A DNA stretch of 64,000 nt from Ruegeria sp. ANG-S4 (GTDB lineage Bacteria; Pseudomonadota; Alphaproteobacteria; Rhodobacterales; Rhodobacteraceae), in assembly GCF_000814005.1 (NCBI RefSeq), contig NZ_JWLK01000005.1, forward strand, positions 620,001 to 684,000, in the 5' to 3' direction. Below, piece by piece: positions 1 to 11,967 of this stretch. The number at the start of each line of letters is the position of its first letter. The stretch's first letter is position 1. Both the position numbers and the translations under genes were made by a program. The notes under the pieces are model-generated. The model did no database searches. It had not been told where the DNA came from and saw only the letters and a list, made by a program, of their open reading frames with translations.

Positions 1-1340
1 AGCCGGATGCAGCCATGCGAGAACGCCCGGACCTCACGCGCGAACAGACTTTTCTGAGGCGTATCATGAAGATAGATGTTGTACTTGTTGGGGAACATGA
101 ACTTCACGAGGCCCAAAGCGTTGCTTTTGCTGGGGGGCTGACGCATCGAGAAGGGAAAATTCCGCTCGGTGAATTGGTTGAAGTCCACCGCGCCACGGTT
201 CACCTGACGCCCCCGACGGTCGGTGATCTGGATGTGCCCCACGGCATTTGGGTTCGCTCGCAGTTTTGGAAGGTATTCCTTGGTGATGATCGAGCGTGGT
301 ACATACCAGCTCGGGTTGATCACCATATGCTCCATTTCATCCGAAAACTCGGGACTGCGGCGATCATGCGTGTTCTTGCCGATGACTGCGCGTGTCTCAA
401 AAGTCACGCGCCCATCGTCCACGATCTTGGCTGAGAAATCAGCCTGATTGACCAGAACGTGGCGTTCACCGCGCTCTTCGGGCAACCAGCGCTCACGCTC
501 CATCGCGACCAGAACAGCCTTCAAACGGTCCGATGCCGGACGGTTTAGCTCCGTGATGGTCCCTTTTCCGGCGACACCGTCCGCTTCAAGCCCATGGGCC
601 GTCTGAAACGCCTGCACTGCGGCGACAAGCTTGTCGTCATAGTCCGGGCTGGCCGTAGGTTTGAGGTATCCCATCGCCACGAGACGATTGCGGAGCTTGA
701 TCACGTTCGCTCCTGAATCACCACGTTCAAGCTTGGTCACAGGCACGGTCGCGCCCCACCCGCCTTGCGCCATCAGGTCCTTGAGCGCCATCTTCTGCTT
801 CATCAACGCACGATATTGCGGAGAATCCGGACCCAGTTGCTGGATGTATTTGCCGCCCTGCCCGTTTGCCAGCTGCTGCAAATGGTCCGACGCCGGGTGC
901 CGGTCCACATTGCGTACCAAGCCAGCGTCGATTTTGGACGGTTGAACGGTGCCCGCCTGCAAGTCGCTGGCGTAACGCACAAAAACGCGGCTCAATTCTG
1001 CTTCGACAGCACCCAGATCACGCGTTGTGCGGGCCTGCTCCATCTGCTCCATAAGCGACTTCGCATCGTAGCGTCCGGACGGTAAGCCGTGCCGGTCGGT
1101 ACTTGACAGCGCCTGCATCAGCGCGGCGCGACGCGCTTTGTGTTCTGGTCCCGTCCCAACCCACAGCGGTTCATAGCCGTTCTCGCGGTAGTATGCAGAG
1201 ATCGCGGGACTTGAAACCGTGCTTTCGGCCAATGCCATTTGAAACGCGGTTGGGCTTGTGTCGCCTTTCGCAACGGATGCGGACAATGCAAACCCTATGG
1301 CAAACAGGAAACGGGTCGTTGAACGGGAAACGGACGGCAT
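1..1340 (-). CDS. L,D-transpeptidase (YcbB/LdtD type), C-terminus cut by window edge
   Basis: Periplasmic enzyme that forms 3-3 (mDAP-mDAP) cross-links in peptidoglycan. About 446 codons are visible. The start at 1338-1340 (MPSVSRSTTRFLFAIG) gives a signal-peptide-like N-terminus ending near ASA. A peptidoglycan-binding repeat (GDSGANVIKLRNRLVAMGY) lies mid-protein, followed by the YkuD catalytic domain. The catalytic motif SHGCIRL is encoded by the first 20 bases of the window, so the active-site Cys is present and only the extreme C-terminus is missing. It is divergent from a MepK-like peptidase predicted to cut the same bond type. Family is clear; the exact paralogue is not. Confidence 0.9.
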   Translation of the reverse strand, partial: MPSVSRSTTRFLFAIGFALSASVAKGDTSPTAFQMALAESTVSSPAISAYYRENGYEPLWVGTGPEHKARRAALMQALSSTDRHGLPSGRYDAKSLMEQMEQARTTRDLGAVEAELSRVFVRYASDLQAGTVQPSKIDAGLVRNVDRHPASDHLQQLANGQGGKYIQQLGPDSPQYRALMKQKMALKDLMAQGGWGATVPVTKLERGDSGANVIKLRNRLVAMGYLKPTASPDYDDKLVAAVQAFQTAHGLEADGVAGKGTITELNRPASDRLKAVLVAMERERWLPEERGERHVLVNQADFSAKIVDDGRVTFETRAVIGKNTHDRRSPEFSDEMEHMVINPSWYVPRSIITKEYLPKLRANPNAVGHIQITDRRGRQVNRGAVDFNQFTERNFPFSMRQPPSKSNALGLVKFMFPNKYNIYLHDTPQKSLFAREVRAFSHGCIR

Positions 1341-1687
1341 GGGATGACCTTGATTATTCAATAACTTGGATGCCTTCTTCGAAGGCGTAGGGAAAATAAT
1401 GTTCGTTCGCTGCGATGTTGTCTATTCACAAATGTATCACCAAACTGCATCTTTCTCGCGCTGATGCGCGTTTGCATCTTGGCATGACGCAACTGCCCAT
1501 GAAATTAACACTCCTGTGTCAATTGCGCAAAAATCTGCCGAAAATTCCCCCTTGAAATCGTCTGAGCGAAAGACTGCTTGGCTCGCGAATCCGCCTGTGT
1601 CATAAAAACCGCATCTGGGATGGGAAAAAATTAAGACGGCGCGCGTAACATCGTGTGCAGGCAGGAACAGTACGGGACGAAACAAAA
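1341..1687. other. Intergenic region between divergent cell-wall genes
   Basis: About 350 bases separate the start codons of the L,D-transpeptidase and the MepK-like peptidase, so promoters for both should lie here. I see no convincing -35/-10 pair, operator or RNA structure; short open frames here lack ribosome sites. Confidence 0.5.
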
Positions 1688-2257
1688 ATGACCAAGAGCA
1701 GTAGTCCGGGCCTTACCCGGCGTGCCCTATTGGGCGCATTCGCCGCTACGGCAGTGATCGCGGCACCCACGTATTCCAATGCAGCAGGATTTCTTCGCGG
1801 CGGTGGCGATATTCGTCGCATCCGCATGTACTCGGGCCGGACCGGCGAACGGATCGATATGGTCTATTGGGTCGACGGCAAATACATCAAAGACGCCGTT
1901 AAAGAAGTTAACCATTTCATGCGTGACTGGCGCAACGATCAGGTCAAAAGCATGGACCTGCGGACAATCGACATCATGGCGGCCTCGCACAACCTGCTGG
2001 ATGCCAGTGAACCATACATGCTGTTGTCCGGATATCGGTCGCCAAAGACCAACGCAATGCTGCGCTCTCGTTCGCGCGGCGTAGCTCGGAATTCCCTGCA
2101 CGTTAAGGGACAGGCCGCGGACCTTCGTCTGGCATCACGATCCGTTTCCCAGATGGCCAAGGCCGCAATGTCCTGTCGCGCTGGCGGTGTAGGCCAATAC
2201 TACCGTTCGAACTTTGTACACATGGACTGTGGTGACGTCCGTACTTGGCGGGGTTAG
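1688..2257 (+). CDS. YcbK/MepK-like murein endopeptidase (DUF882, M15 family), Tat signal
   Basis: A 189-residue exported peptidase of the DUF882/M15A family. E. coli MepK (YcbK) of this family cleaves 3-3 cross-links. The start at 1688 (MTKSSSPGLTRRALLG) puts a twin-arginine motif (TRRALLG) at residues 10-16, followed by a hydrophobic stretch and an alanine-rich cleavage region; an upstream in-frame start at 1655 would only add residues before the Tat signal. Zinc-site motifs are visible as SLHVKGQAADLR (HxxGxAxD) and a late HMDCGD. It lies divergent to an L,D-transpeptidase, so the locus carries enzymes that make and break the same bond. Confidence 0.88.
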   Translation: MTKSSSPGLTRRALLGAFAATAVIAAPTYSNAAGFLRGGGDIRRIRMYSGRTGERIDMVYWVDGKYIKDAVKEVNHFMRDWRNDQVKSMDLRTIDIMAASHNLLDASEPYMLLSGYRSPKTNAMLRSRSRGVARNSLHVKGQAADLRLASRSVSQMAKAAMSCRAGGVGQYYRSNFVHMDCGDVRTWRG

Positions 2258-2308
2258 ACCCCCTCCCCGCCAGGTGCAGACGGAAGACTTGTTCTTGATC
2301 GGTTGTCA

Positions 2309-2326
2309 GGGGCGTTAATGCGCCCC
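2309..2326 (+). terminator. Weak hairpin after the MepK-like gene
   Basis: Inverted repeat GGGGCG-TTAATG-CGCCCC about 50 bases past the stop codon. There is no U-tract, so it may only be a 3' end stabiliser or a Rho-assisted stop. Confidence 0.3.
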
Positions 2327-2515
2327 ATCCTGCGTTAGCAATTGCCGCTTACTTCTTACCATTCCCGAAAGCGCCTGTGGCGCTCAATTGACTTCGTGGC
2401 AATCCGCGACGGTATTCTGTCGCCTTTGGCTGGCCCCGGACACGTCCGTGCACCGGCTTTACCTCTTTCGTGCTTGCTTGCGAAACGCGCTCAAAAGAAA
2501 TTAATCAGCACGGTC

Positions 2516-2562
2516 ACCCAATATATTGACAACCTCTTACCGCGGCACCCAATATAGTGTTG
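2516..2562 (+). promoter_or_regulatory. Tandem NrdR boxes upstream of nrdHIEF
   Basis: Two near-identical 16-base elements, ACCCAATATATTGACA (2516-2531) and ACCCAATATAGTGTTG (2547-2562), match the NrdR-box consensus (acaCwAtATaTwGtgt). Their starts are 31 bases apart, the three-helical-turn spacing typical of NrdR box pairs. NrdR is the (d)ATP-sensing repressor of ribonucleotide reductase operons. They lie immediately before the cobalamin riboswitch, placing the nrd promoter at or near the boxes. Confidence 0.85.
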
Positions 2563-2565
2563 CTT

Positions 2566-2728
2566 CGGTTCTTTCGATTCCTATCGAAAGCTAAGAGGGA
2601 AACCGGTGAAATTCCGGCGCTGCCCCCGCAACTGTAAGCGGATAGTTCGGCTGATGACGCCACTGAAAGCATGCTTTTGGGAAGGCCAGTCCGAACGGTG
2701 ATCCGCAAGCCAGGAGACCTGCCGCAAG
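2566..2728 (+). promoter_or_regulatory. Cobalamin riboswitch controlling nrdHIEF
   Basis: The leader carries the conserved order of an adenosylcobalamin aptamer: GGGAAACCGGTGAAATTCCGG, then GCTGCCCCCGCAACTGTAAG, then the B12 box AAGCCAGGAGACCTGCC near 2707-2723. The nrdH start is about 95 bases further on. Cobalamin riboswitches normally switch genes off when B12 is plentiful. The expression platform is uncertain: a CGAAC-GGAGG-GTTCG hairpin and later T-run (about 2740-2782) lie downstream, but I could not fold alternative states. Class Ib reductase needs no B12, and the B12-dependent NrdJ is also encoded in the window. Confidence 0.93.
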
Positions 2729-2822
2729 CGCGAACGATAACCACGAACGGAGGGTTCGGGGGCGCATGTCGGGTCTTTTTTGCCCGCACGTCCTCGACTT
2801 GAAAAAAGGGTACAGAGGACAA

Positions 2823-3044
2823 ATGAGCATTACCGTATATTCCAAACCCGCATGTGTACAATGCACCGCCACCACCCGTGCGCTGGATGCCAAGGGTATT
2901 TCCTATGACGTGGTCGACTTGACCGAGGACGACAGCGCCATGACCCATGTGACCGAGCTGGGCTATCGTCAGGCCCCGGTTGTTGTCGCGGGCAGCGATC
3001 ATTGGTCGGGGTTCCGCCCCGACATGATCGCGCAGCTGGCCTGA
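2823..3044 (+). CDS. nrdH: Glutaredoxin-like NrdH redoxin
   Basis: A 73-residue small redoxin that supplies electrons to the class Ib reductase NrdEF. The CxxC active site is CVQC at residues 12-15 (SKPACVQCTATTRAL), and the C-terminal half keeps the QAPVV cis-proline and the DHWSGFRPDMI substrate-binding signature of NrdH. The start at 2823 follows an AGAGGA ribosome site; an upstream in-frame ATG would only add leader-encoded residues. First gene of nrdHIEF, three bases before nrdI. Confidence 0.95.
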   Translation: MSITVYSKPACVQCTATTRALDAKGISYDVVDLTEDDSAMTHVTELGYRQAPVVVAGSDHWSGFRPDMIAQLA

Positions 3045-3047
3045 TCC

Positions 3048-3454
3048 GTGGCCGCGCCGATCCCGGCGCTGGTCTATTTCTCATCCAAGTCCGGAAACAC
3101 ACATCGATTTGTCACACGGCTGGGATTGCCCTCATTCCGCATCCCGATGGGAAAAGACCCGCTGCCAGACCCCGGATACCCGTTTGTTCTGATCTGCCCG
3201 ACCTATGCCGATGGCGAAGGGCGCGGCGCGGTTCCAAAACAGGTGATCCGGTTTCTGAATGACCCGGACAGACGCGCCGGGATCGTCGGGGTGATCGGCG
3301 CTGGCAATCGAAACTTTGGTGCGACCTACGCCCTGGCCGGTCGCATCATCGCCCAGAAGTGCAACGTGCCGCTGCTGTATTCATTTGAGCTGTCCGGCAC
3401 TGAAACTGACATCGCCCGCGTCCGCGCAGGGCTTGCGAAACTAGGGAGACACCA

Positions 3455-3473
<19 letters not shown>
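3048..3473 (+). CDS. nrdI: Flavodoxin-like NrdI
   Basis: A 141-residue flavoprotein that delivers oxidant to assemble the dimanganese-tyrosyl radical of NrdF. The phosphate-binding loop of the FMN site is visible early ([13 protein letters not shown]), and later [18 protein letters not shown] matches the NrdI fold. Translation starts at GTG (3048), three bases after the nrdH stop. The 3' end overlaps nrdE by 19 bases, implying translational coupling. Confidence 0.94.
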
Positions 3474-6562
<3,089 letters not shown>

Positions 6563-6563
<1 letters not shown>

Positions 6564-6949
6564 TGCCGAAAGACACGCTTTCCATCGTCAGGGAATGGCA
6601 CGAGGCGTTTGACGTCCCTGTCGTCGACGCCCCATCCATTCCCGAAGACCGCGCCCAGATGCGGTTGGCGATCCTCGAAGAGGAAGTGGCCGAACTGCGC
6701 GAAGCGGTTGAGGCGGGCGATATGGTCGAAGTGCTCGATGCGCTGTGCGACATTCAATACGTGCTGGACGGCACGTTTCTTGAATTCGGCCTGCATGGCG
6801 TCAAGCAAAACGCGATGGAAGAAGTGCATGCCTCGAATATGTCCAAACTGGGCGCGGATGGCCGACCGGTTTTGCGTGAGGATGGCAAGGTGCTGAAAGG
6901 GCCGGACTTTCGGCGGCCCGATCTTGGGCGTGTTCTGGAACGGCCCTAG
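6563..6949 (+). CDS. MazG-like / phosphoribosyl-ATP pyrophosphohydrolase-family protein
   Basis: A 128-residue all-alpha NTP pyrophosphohydrolase-type protein. The metal-binding signature is visible as EEEVAEL (EExxE) and later EVLDALCD (ExxD). The start ATG at 6563 overlaps the nrdF stop as TGATG, indicating tight translational coupling to nrdF; an in-frame TTG at 6551 is less likely. Because it is the last gene of nrdHIEF, a role in cleaning or balancing dNTP pools is a fair inference. No substrate can be read from sequence. Confidence 0.8.
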
Positions 6950-6974
6950 ACCTCGCCGAATGTCGATGTCTCAA

Positions 6975-7006
6975 GGGGCCCGTCCAAGCGGGCCCCGGCT
7001 GGTTTT
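6975..7006 (+). terminator. Probable terminator of the nrd operon
   Basis: Perfect stem GGGGCCCG / CGGGCCCC (6975-6982 and 6989-6996) followed by a short TTTT at about 7003. It lies between the convergent nrd operon and gbcB-like gene and could serve both. Confidence 0.6.
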
Positions 7007-7024
7007 AGGTGTGGTGCGAAGCCC

Positions 7025-8104
7025 CTAAACCTCGACCTCGACCTTGCCGATCGGGTTCGAGCAGCAGGCCAGAATGTAGCCGGCTTCGATATCATCGTCG
7101 GAAATTCCGCCATTGTGGACCATATGCACCTCACCCGCGGTTTTCCTGATCTTGCAGGTGCCACAGACCCCGAAAGTGCAACCTGATGGGATGTTCAGGC
7201 CAACCGAGCGCGCAGCGGCAAGCACCGTCTCGGTCTCGGCCACCTTGGCTGTGACGCCCGAGCTTGCAAAGTGGATTTCGGCATTGTTGTCATCATCGGG
7301 AACGACGTCATCCAGTTCCGGCTGGTCGGCCTCGGTCTCGACAGGTGCGCCAAAGCTTTCCTGATGGTACTTGTCCATGTCAAAGCCAAGGCCGGTCAGC
7401 GCATCGCGCACAGCCTGCATGAAGGGTTCGGGGCCGCAGCAATACACCTCTCGGTCCAGATAATCGGGGGCCATCAGGCCCAGCATCAACTGATTGAACT
7501 GACCCTGATACCCGGTCCAGGGGCGGTAGGGGTCGGGCTCTTCAACGACAAACTTCAGATCCAGACCATGCGTCCGGCTGGCCATCTGTTCAAGCCGCTG
7601 GCGGAAGATGACTTCCGAAGGGCGTTTGGCGCAGTTGATGAAGACCACATCCAACGCGCGGCCTTCGTCCCACATGCAGGTCGTCATCGACATCATCGGG
7701 GTGATGCCCGAACCTGCGGAGATGAACAGGTATTTGCCCGCCGCGCTTTCGGCATTGGTAAACAGCCCGGCCGGGCCCAGCGCCTTGATCCGCATACCCG
7801 GTTGCAGGTTGTCCAGCATCCAGCGTGTCCCGATACTGTCGGCCTGCGCCTTCGCCGTGATCGTAATCGACCGCGGCCGGGACGGTGAGGACGAGATCGT
7901 ATAGGTCCGGTGAACGACTCCGCCCGGCTGGCCGGGGGCCGGAATTTCAAGGGTCAGAAACTGACCGGGATGGTATGCGAACATGGCCCCCGAAGGGGCC
8001 CTGAAGGTAAAGCTGGCGGTGTTCGGCACCTCGGGCACGACCGAGACGCATTCCAGCGTTTCGCTGTCCTGCCAGAGCGTTGCTGCGGCGCTGAGGTCTT
8101 TCAT
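7025..8104 (-). CDS. Ferredoxin-NAD(P)H reductase component of Rieske oxygenase (GbcB-like)
   Basis: A 359-residue electron-transfer subunit. It has an N-terminal FAD-binding barrel (RTYTISSSPSRP near residue 87), an NAD-binding domain (FISAGSGITPMMSM; YCCGPEPFM) and a C-terminal plant-type 2Fe-2S domain with cysteines in GCTFGVCGTCKI plus a later Cys in ILACCSNP. The start lies 5 bases after the gbcA-like stop, so the two form one operon. The architecture matches glycine betaine demethylase subunit GbcB, but reductases for other quaternary-amine oxygenases look alike. Confidence 0.85.
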   Translation of the reverse strand: MKDLSAAATLWQDSETLECVSVVPEVPNTASFTFRAPSGAMFAYHPGQFLTLEIPAPGQPGGVVHRTYTISSSPSRPRSITITAKAQADSIGTRWMLDNLQPGMRIKALGPAGLFTNAESAAGKYLFISAGSGITPMMSMTTCMWDEGRALDVVFINCAKRPSEVIFRQRLEQMASRTHGLDLKFVVEEPDPYRPWTGYQGQFNQLMLGLMAPDYLDREVYCCGPEPFMQAVRDALTGLGFDMDKYHQESFGAPVETEADQPELDDVVPDDDNNAEIHFASSGVTAKVAETETVLAAARSVGLNIPSGCTFGVCGTCKIRKTAGEVHMVHNGGISDDDIEAGYILACCSNPIGKVEVEV

Positions 8105-8109
8105 CGCCC

Positions 8110-9645
<1,536 letters not shown>

Positions 9646-9972
9646 TAGTTTCAACCCGCCTTGGCGCTGAAAAACTTGCGACATTTTCAGGTGCAAAACA
9701 GACATCAGTCGTTTGACTGTGAATAAAAACTAGCGCTCTGCACCCCGGCTCACCAGAGGTGTTTTTTTCAACAAGCCAAGGCGATTACGGCAATAAAGCT
9801 GATTGCTTGCCAAACAGGCGGATTTATCCAATTGGGAGTGTCAAGCCATGTTGGATTCAGTGCGGCTTGGGCTCGCGCGCGACGGCAATCGCTGCGTTGA
9901 TCGACACGTGGCAGACTCGCCATTGGCTGACCATGCTGGACCCGACAGAGTTTTCCGTATCCCTCTTGTGAT
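9646..9972. other. Gene-free stretch before the COG0523 gene
   Basis: Promoters for the leftward riboswitch transcript and the rightward GTPase gene should be here. A 45-codon open frame from 9848 ends near the GTPase start, but it has no ribosome site and no protein character, so it is not called. Confidence 0.4.
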
Positions 9973-9987
9973 TGTTATTATATGACG
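9973..9987 (+). promoter_or_regulatory. Candidate Zur box before the COG0523 GTPase
   Basis: TGTTATTATATGACG matches 12 of 15 positions of the palindrome TGTTATAATATAACA typical of proteobacterial Zur sites. It lies 29 bases before the start codon. A better copy occurs before the DUF1826 gene (11832-11846). Confidence 0.5.
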
Positions 9988-10015
9988 CGGCGAAAGCACA
10001 TTTCGGATCACGTTT

Positions 10016-11230
10016 ATGGCAGTCCCAACAACGATTTTGAACGGATTTCTCGGCGCTGGGAAAACCACCTTGATGCAAAGCCTGCTGGTGCAGGCGCGTA
10101 ATCTGCCGGAAGTAACGCTTGGGATTGTCGTCAATGAAATGAGTATGCTGGACATTGATGGGTCAGTGCTCGACACCAGCGAGGTGATCTCGCGCAATAG
10201 TCCATATTTCGCTTCGATCCCGGGTGGCAGTATCAGCAGCACAGATGGTTTGAACCAGTTTTCCCGGGCCGTGCAACAGGTTCTGGCGGACGGCAAGGTC
10301 ACGCATCTTTTGATCGAAACATCAGGGAGCACACATCCCTGGCCCCTGCTGAGTGCCTTGAAAAAGATGCCCGATCTTCGGCTTCATGGGTTTTTGTCCG
10401 TCGTTGATACGGTTGTGCTTCAACAGGATCACGATTTCGGGCGAGCAATCCATCCCAACGCAAGTGCGAACCTTCAGGCCGGAAAGCGGGGCGTTGAGAA
10501 CCTGTTGGCGGAACAGATCATGTTTGCCAATCGCATCCTTTTGAGCAAAACCGACAAGGTTTCCCGCGACGTCCTGCAGCAGGTTGCCGAAGCAGTACAT
10601 CCACTGAACCCTTATGCAGATATTCTGGCCATGCAATGGGGCAATCTAAGCCTCGAGAAAATCCTCGATATGCCTGCCTACGACTTTGGCAGGGTCGAGA
10701 CGCTGGGCGCGGAATTGGCCCAATGGGACGCGGAGAATGCGGGTTTACCGCTGGCGCAGCCTGAGAGCTACAAGATCGGCAGCCGTATCCTCCGCGACTC
10801 GCGCCCGTTCCATCCGCAGCGGCTTTGGGACGTGTACAACACCTATCTGGGCATCGGAATTTACCGCAGCAAAGGGTTCTTCTGGCTGCCGACCCGGGAC
10901 AACCTTGTGCTTTTGTGGAACCAGACCGGCGGCAGCGTGGGCCTCGAGATCGTGAACTACTGGAAGATCAGCGCATTGGAGGATGGTAGCTTAAATCTGT
11001 CAGATTGGGAAAGAGAGGCAATGCAGGCAAAACTGGCCGAAGCCCATCCTGATTTTGGCGATCGGCGTTGCCAGCTGACCGTGCTTGGAAATGAGGCTGA
11101 ACTGGATGCCTTTGTCGAGGCCTTGCAAGGCTGTTTCTGCACAGACGAAGAGATTGCCGCGTGGAAACAAGGCGCGGATTTTGAAGATCCCTGGCCCAAA
11201 AGCGCGGCAACACTCAGTACGCCGGGATAA
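10016..11230 (+). CDS. COG0523/CobW-type G3E GTPase with SISS replacing the CxCC metal motif
   Basis: A 404-residue G3E GTPase of the metallochaperone family. Walker A is GFLGAGKTTL (residues 10-19), the Walker B-like segment is VVNEMSMLDIDG, the switch motif is IETSGSTHPWPLL, and SKTD stands in for NKxD. A CobW C-terminal domain follows (RPFHPQRLW; FGDRRCQLTVLG). The usual metal-binding CxCC, expected after the PGG turn, reads S72-I73-S74-S75: all three cysteines are serine. A C-x-C pair remains near the C-terminus (GCFCTDEE). A zinc-homeostasis role is inferred from the neighbours and the candidate Zur box. Confidence 0.88.
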   Translation: MAVPTTILNGFLGAGKTTLMQSLLVQARNLPEVTLGIVVNEMSMLDIDGSVLDTSEVISRNSPYFASIPGGSISSTDGLNQFSRAVQQVLADGKVTHLLIETSGSTHPWPLLSALKKMPDLRLHGFLSVVDTVVLQQDHDFGRAIHPNASANLQAGKRGVENLLAEQIMFANRILLSKTDKVSRDVLQQVAEAVHPLNPYADILAMQWGNLSLEKILDMPAYDFGRVETLGAELAQWDAENAGLPLAQPESYKIGSRILRDSRPFHPQRLWDVYNTYLGIGIYRSKGFFWLPTRDNLVLLWNQTGGSVGLEIVNYWKISALEDGSLNLSDWEREAMQAKLAEAHPDFGDRRCQLTVLGNEAELDAFVEALQGCFCTDEEIAAWKQGADFEDPWPKSAATLSTPG

Positions 11231-11270
11231 CCGACTTGCTGCTTGTGATATTTGGCCCAATGATTTTGGC

Positions 11271-11296
11271 AACATTTCAATAATTGTTTAAATGTT
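11271..11296 (+). promoter_or_regulatory. Inverted repeat, candidate ArsR/SmtB operator
   Basis: AACATTT-N12-AAATGTT is a perfect 7-base inverted repeat, with inner CAAT/ATTG arms, ending 5 bases before the arsR start. Size and AT-rich symmetry fit the 12-2-12 class operators of SmtB/CzrA regulators, suggesting autorepression. Confidence 0.6.
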
Positions 11297-11301
11297 TGGA
11301 T

Positions 11302-11625
11302 ATGGTGGAGACACACCTTCATATCGACCAAACGGCCGAATTGGCGGAAACCTTCGGGTTGCTTGCCGATCCGACACGTTTATCGATTGTTATCGCCTGC
11401 ATGGATAAAGAACGTTCGGCTGGCGAAATAGCTGAAAAACTTGGGTCTTCGCCGTCCCTCACCAGCCATCATCTGCGTCTGCTGCGATCAGGTCGGATTC
11501 TCAAATCCGAAAGACGCGGAAAGCAGATTTTCTATACGATGGCGGATGCCTGCGTGCGCAGTGTTCTGGAAATCATGATCGAACATATCTTCGCGCACGG
11601 CATCAGCCTTTCCAAGAAAATCTGA
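11302..11625 (+). CDS. ArsR/SmtB-family metal-sensing repressor
   Basis: A 107-residue winged-helix repressor. The recognition helix is SPSLTSHHLRLLRSG with a following wing (KSERRGKQIFYTM). The last helix carries D82, C84, H95 and H99. The +0, +2 and +13 spacing follows the alpha-5 zinc site of SmtB/CzrA (D-x-H...H), with Cys for the first His and the final ligand shifted by one. C33 and an N-terminal HLH could add an alpha-3N type site. The start at 11302 (MVETHLHID) is preferred over an in-frame TTG at 11284, which would overlap the operator-like repeat. Confidence 0.85.
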   Translation: MVETHLHIDQTAELAETFGLLADPTRLSIVIACMDKERSAGEIAEKLGSSPSLTSHHLRLLRSGRILKSERRGKQIFYTMADACVRSVLEIMIEHIFAHGISLSKKI

Positions 11626-11831
11626 GCGATTTGCCCACGACGAGTGGCGCAAGAAACCACTGTGTGAGGATACCGCGCGACACGGTCCTTTAGGTCGAAG
11701 GCTGGGATGAAGCATCCGCGCCTCGTGATCGTCGAGCGACTTGCTGTCACTTTGGAAGGTGGCGAGCAGAGAACTAAGGGACAGGGCGTCCTTCGCAATT
11801 CTTCGTGTTGTAAGTTCCACTTTGTATCGTA
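11626..11831. other. Gene-free stretch between arsR-like and DUF1826 genes
   Basis: With the candidate Zur box and its downstream leader this makes a 340-base gap. I see no credible coding frame or terminator; the promoter for the DUF1826-adhC operon probably overlaps the palindrome at 11832-11846. Confidence 0.4.
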
Positions 11832-11846
11832 TGCTATGATATAACA
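11832..11846 (+). promoter_or_regulatory. Candidate Zur box before DUF1826-adhC operon
   Basis: TGCTATGATATAACA matches 13 of 15 positions of the Zur-type palindrome TGTTATAATATAACA. It sits 121 bases before the DUF1826 start. Its likeness to the element before the COG0523 gene suggests one zinc-responsive regulon. Confidence 0.6.
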
Positions 11847-11967
11847 TTGCATTAATACTCGGAATCGAACATGCCGGATTCGCACCCTTCCGCACCACCT
11901 GCGATCAACACGCTATTTCGGACGTTTCAGGCATAGACGCCGTTTGTTTTGTGGCCGAGGAACCCGC

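Noticed and set aside
2342..2557. 71-codon frame between the MepK-like gene and the nrd leader
   Set aside because: Overlaps the NrdR boxes, has no ribosome site and no recognisable protein features.
9803..9985. 60-codon frame before the COG0523 GTPase
   Set aside because: Poor ribosome site and no protein character; it ends within the candidate Zur box.
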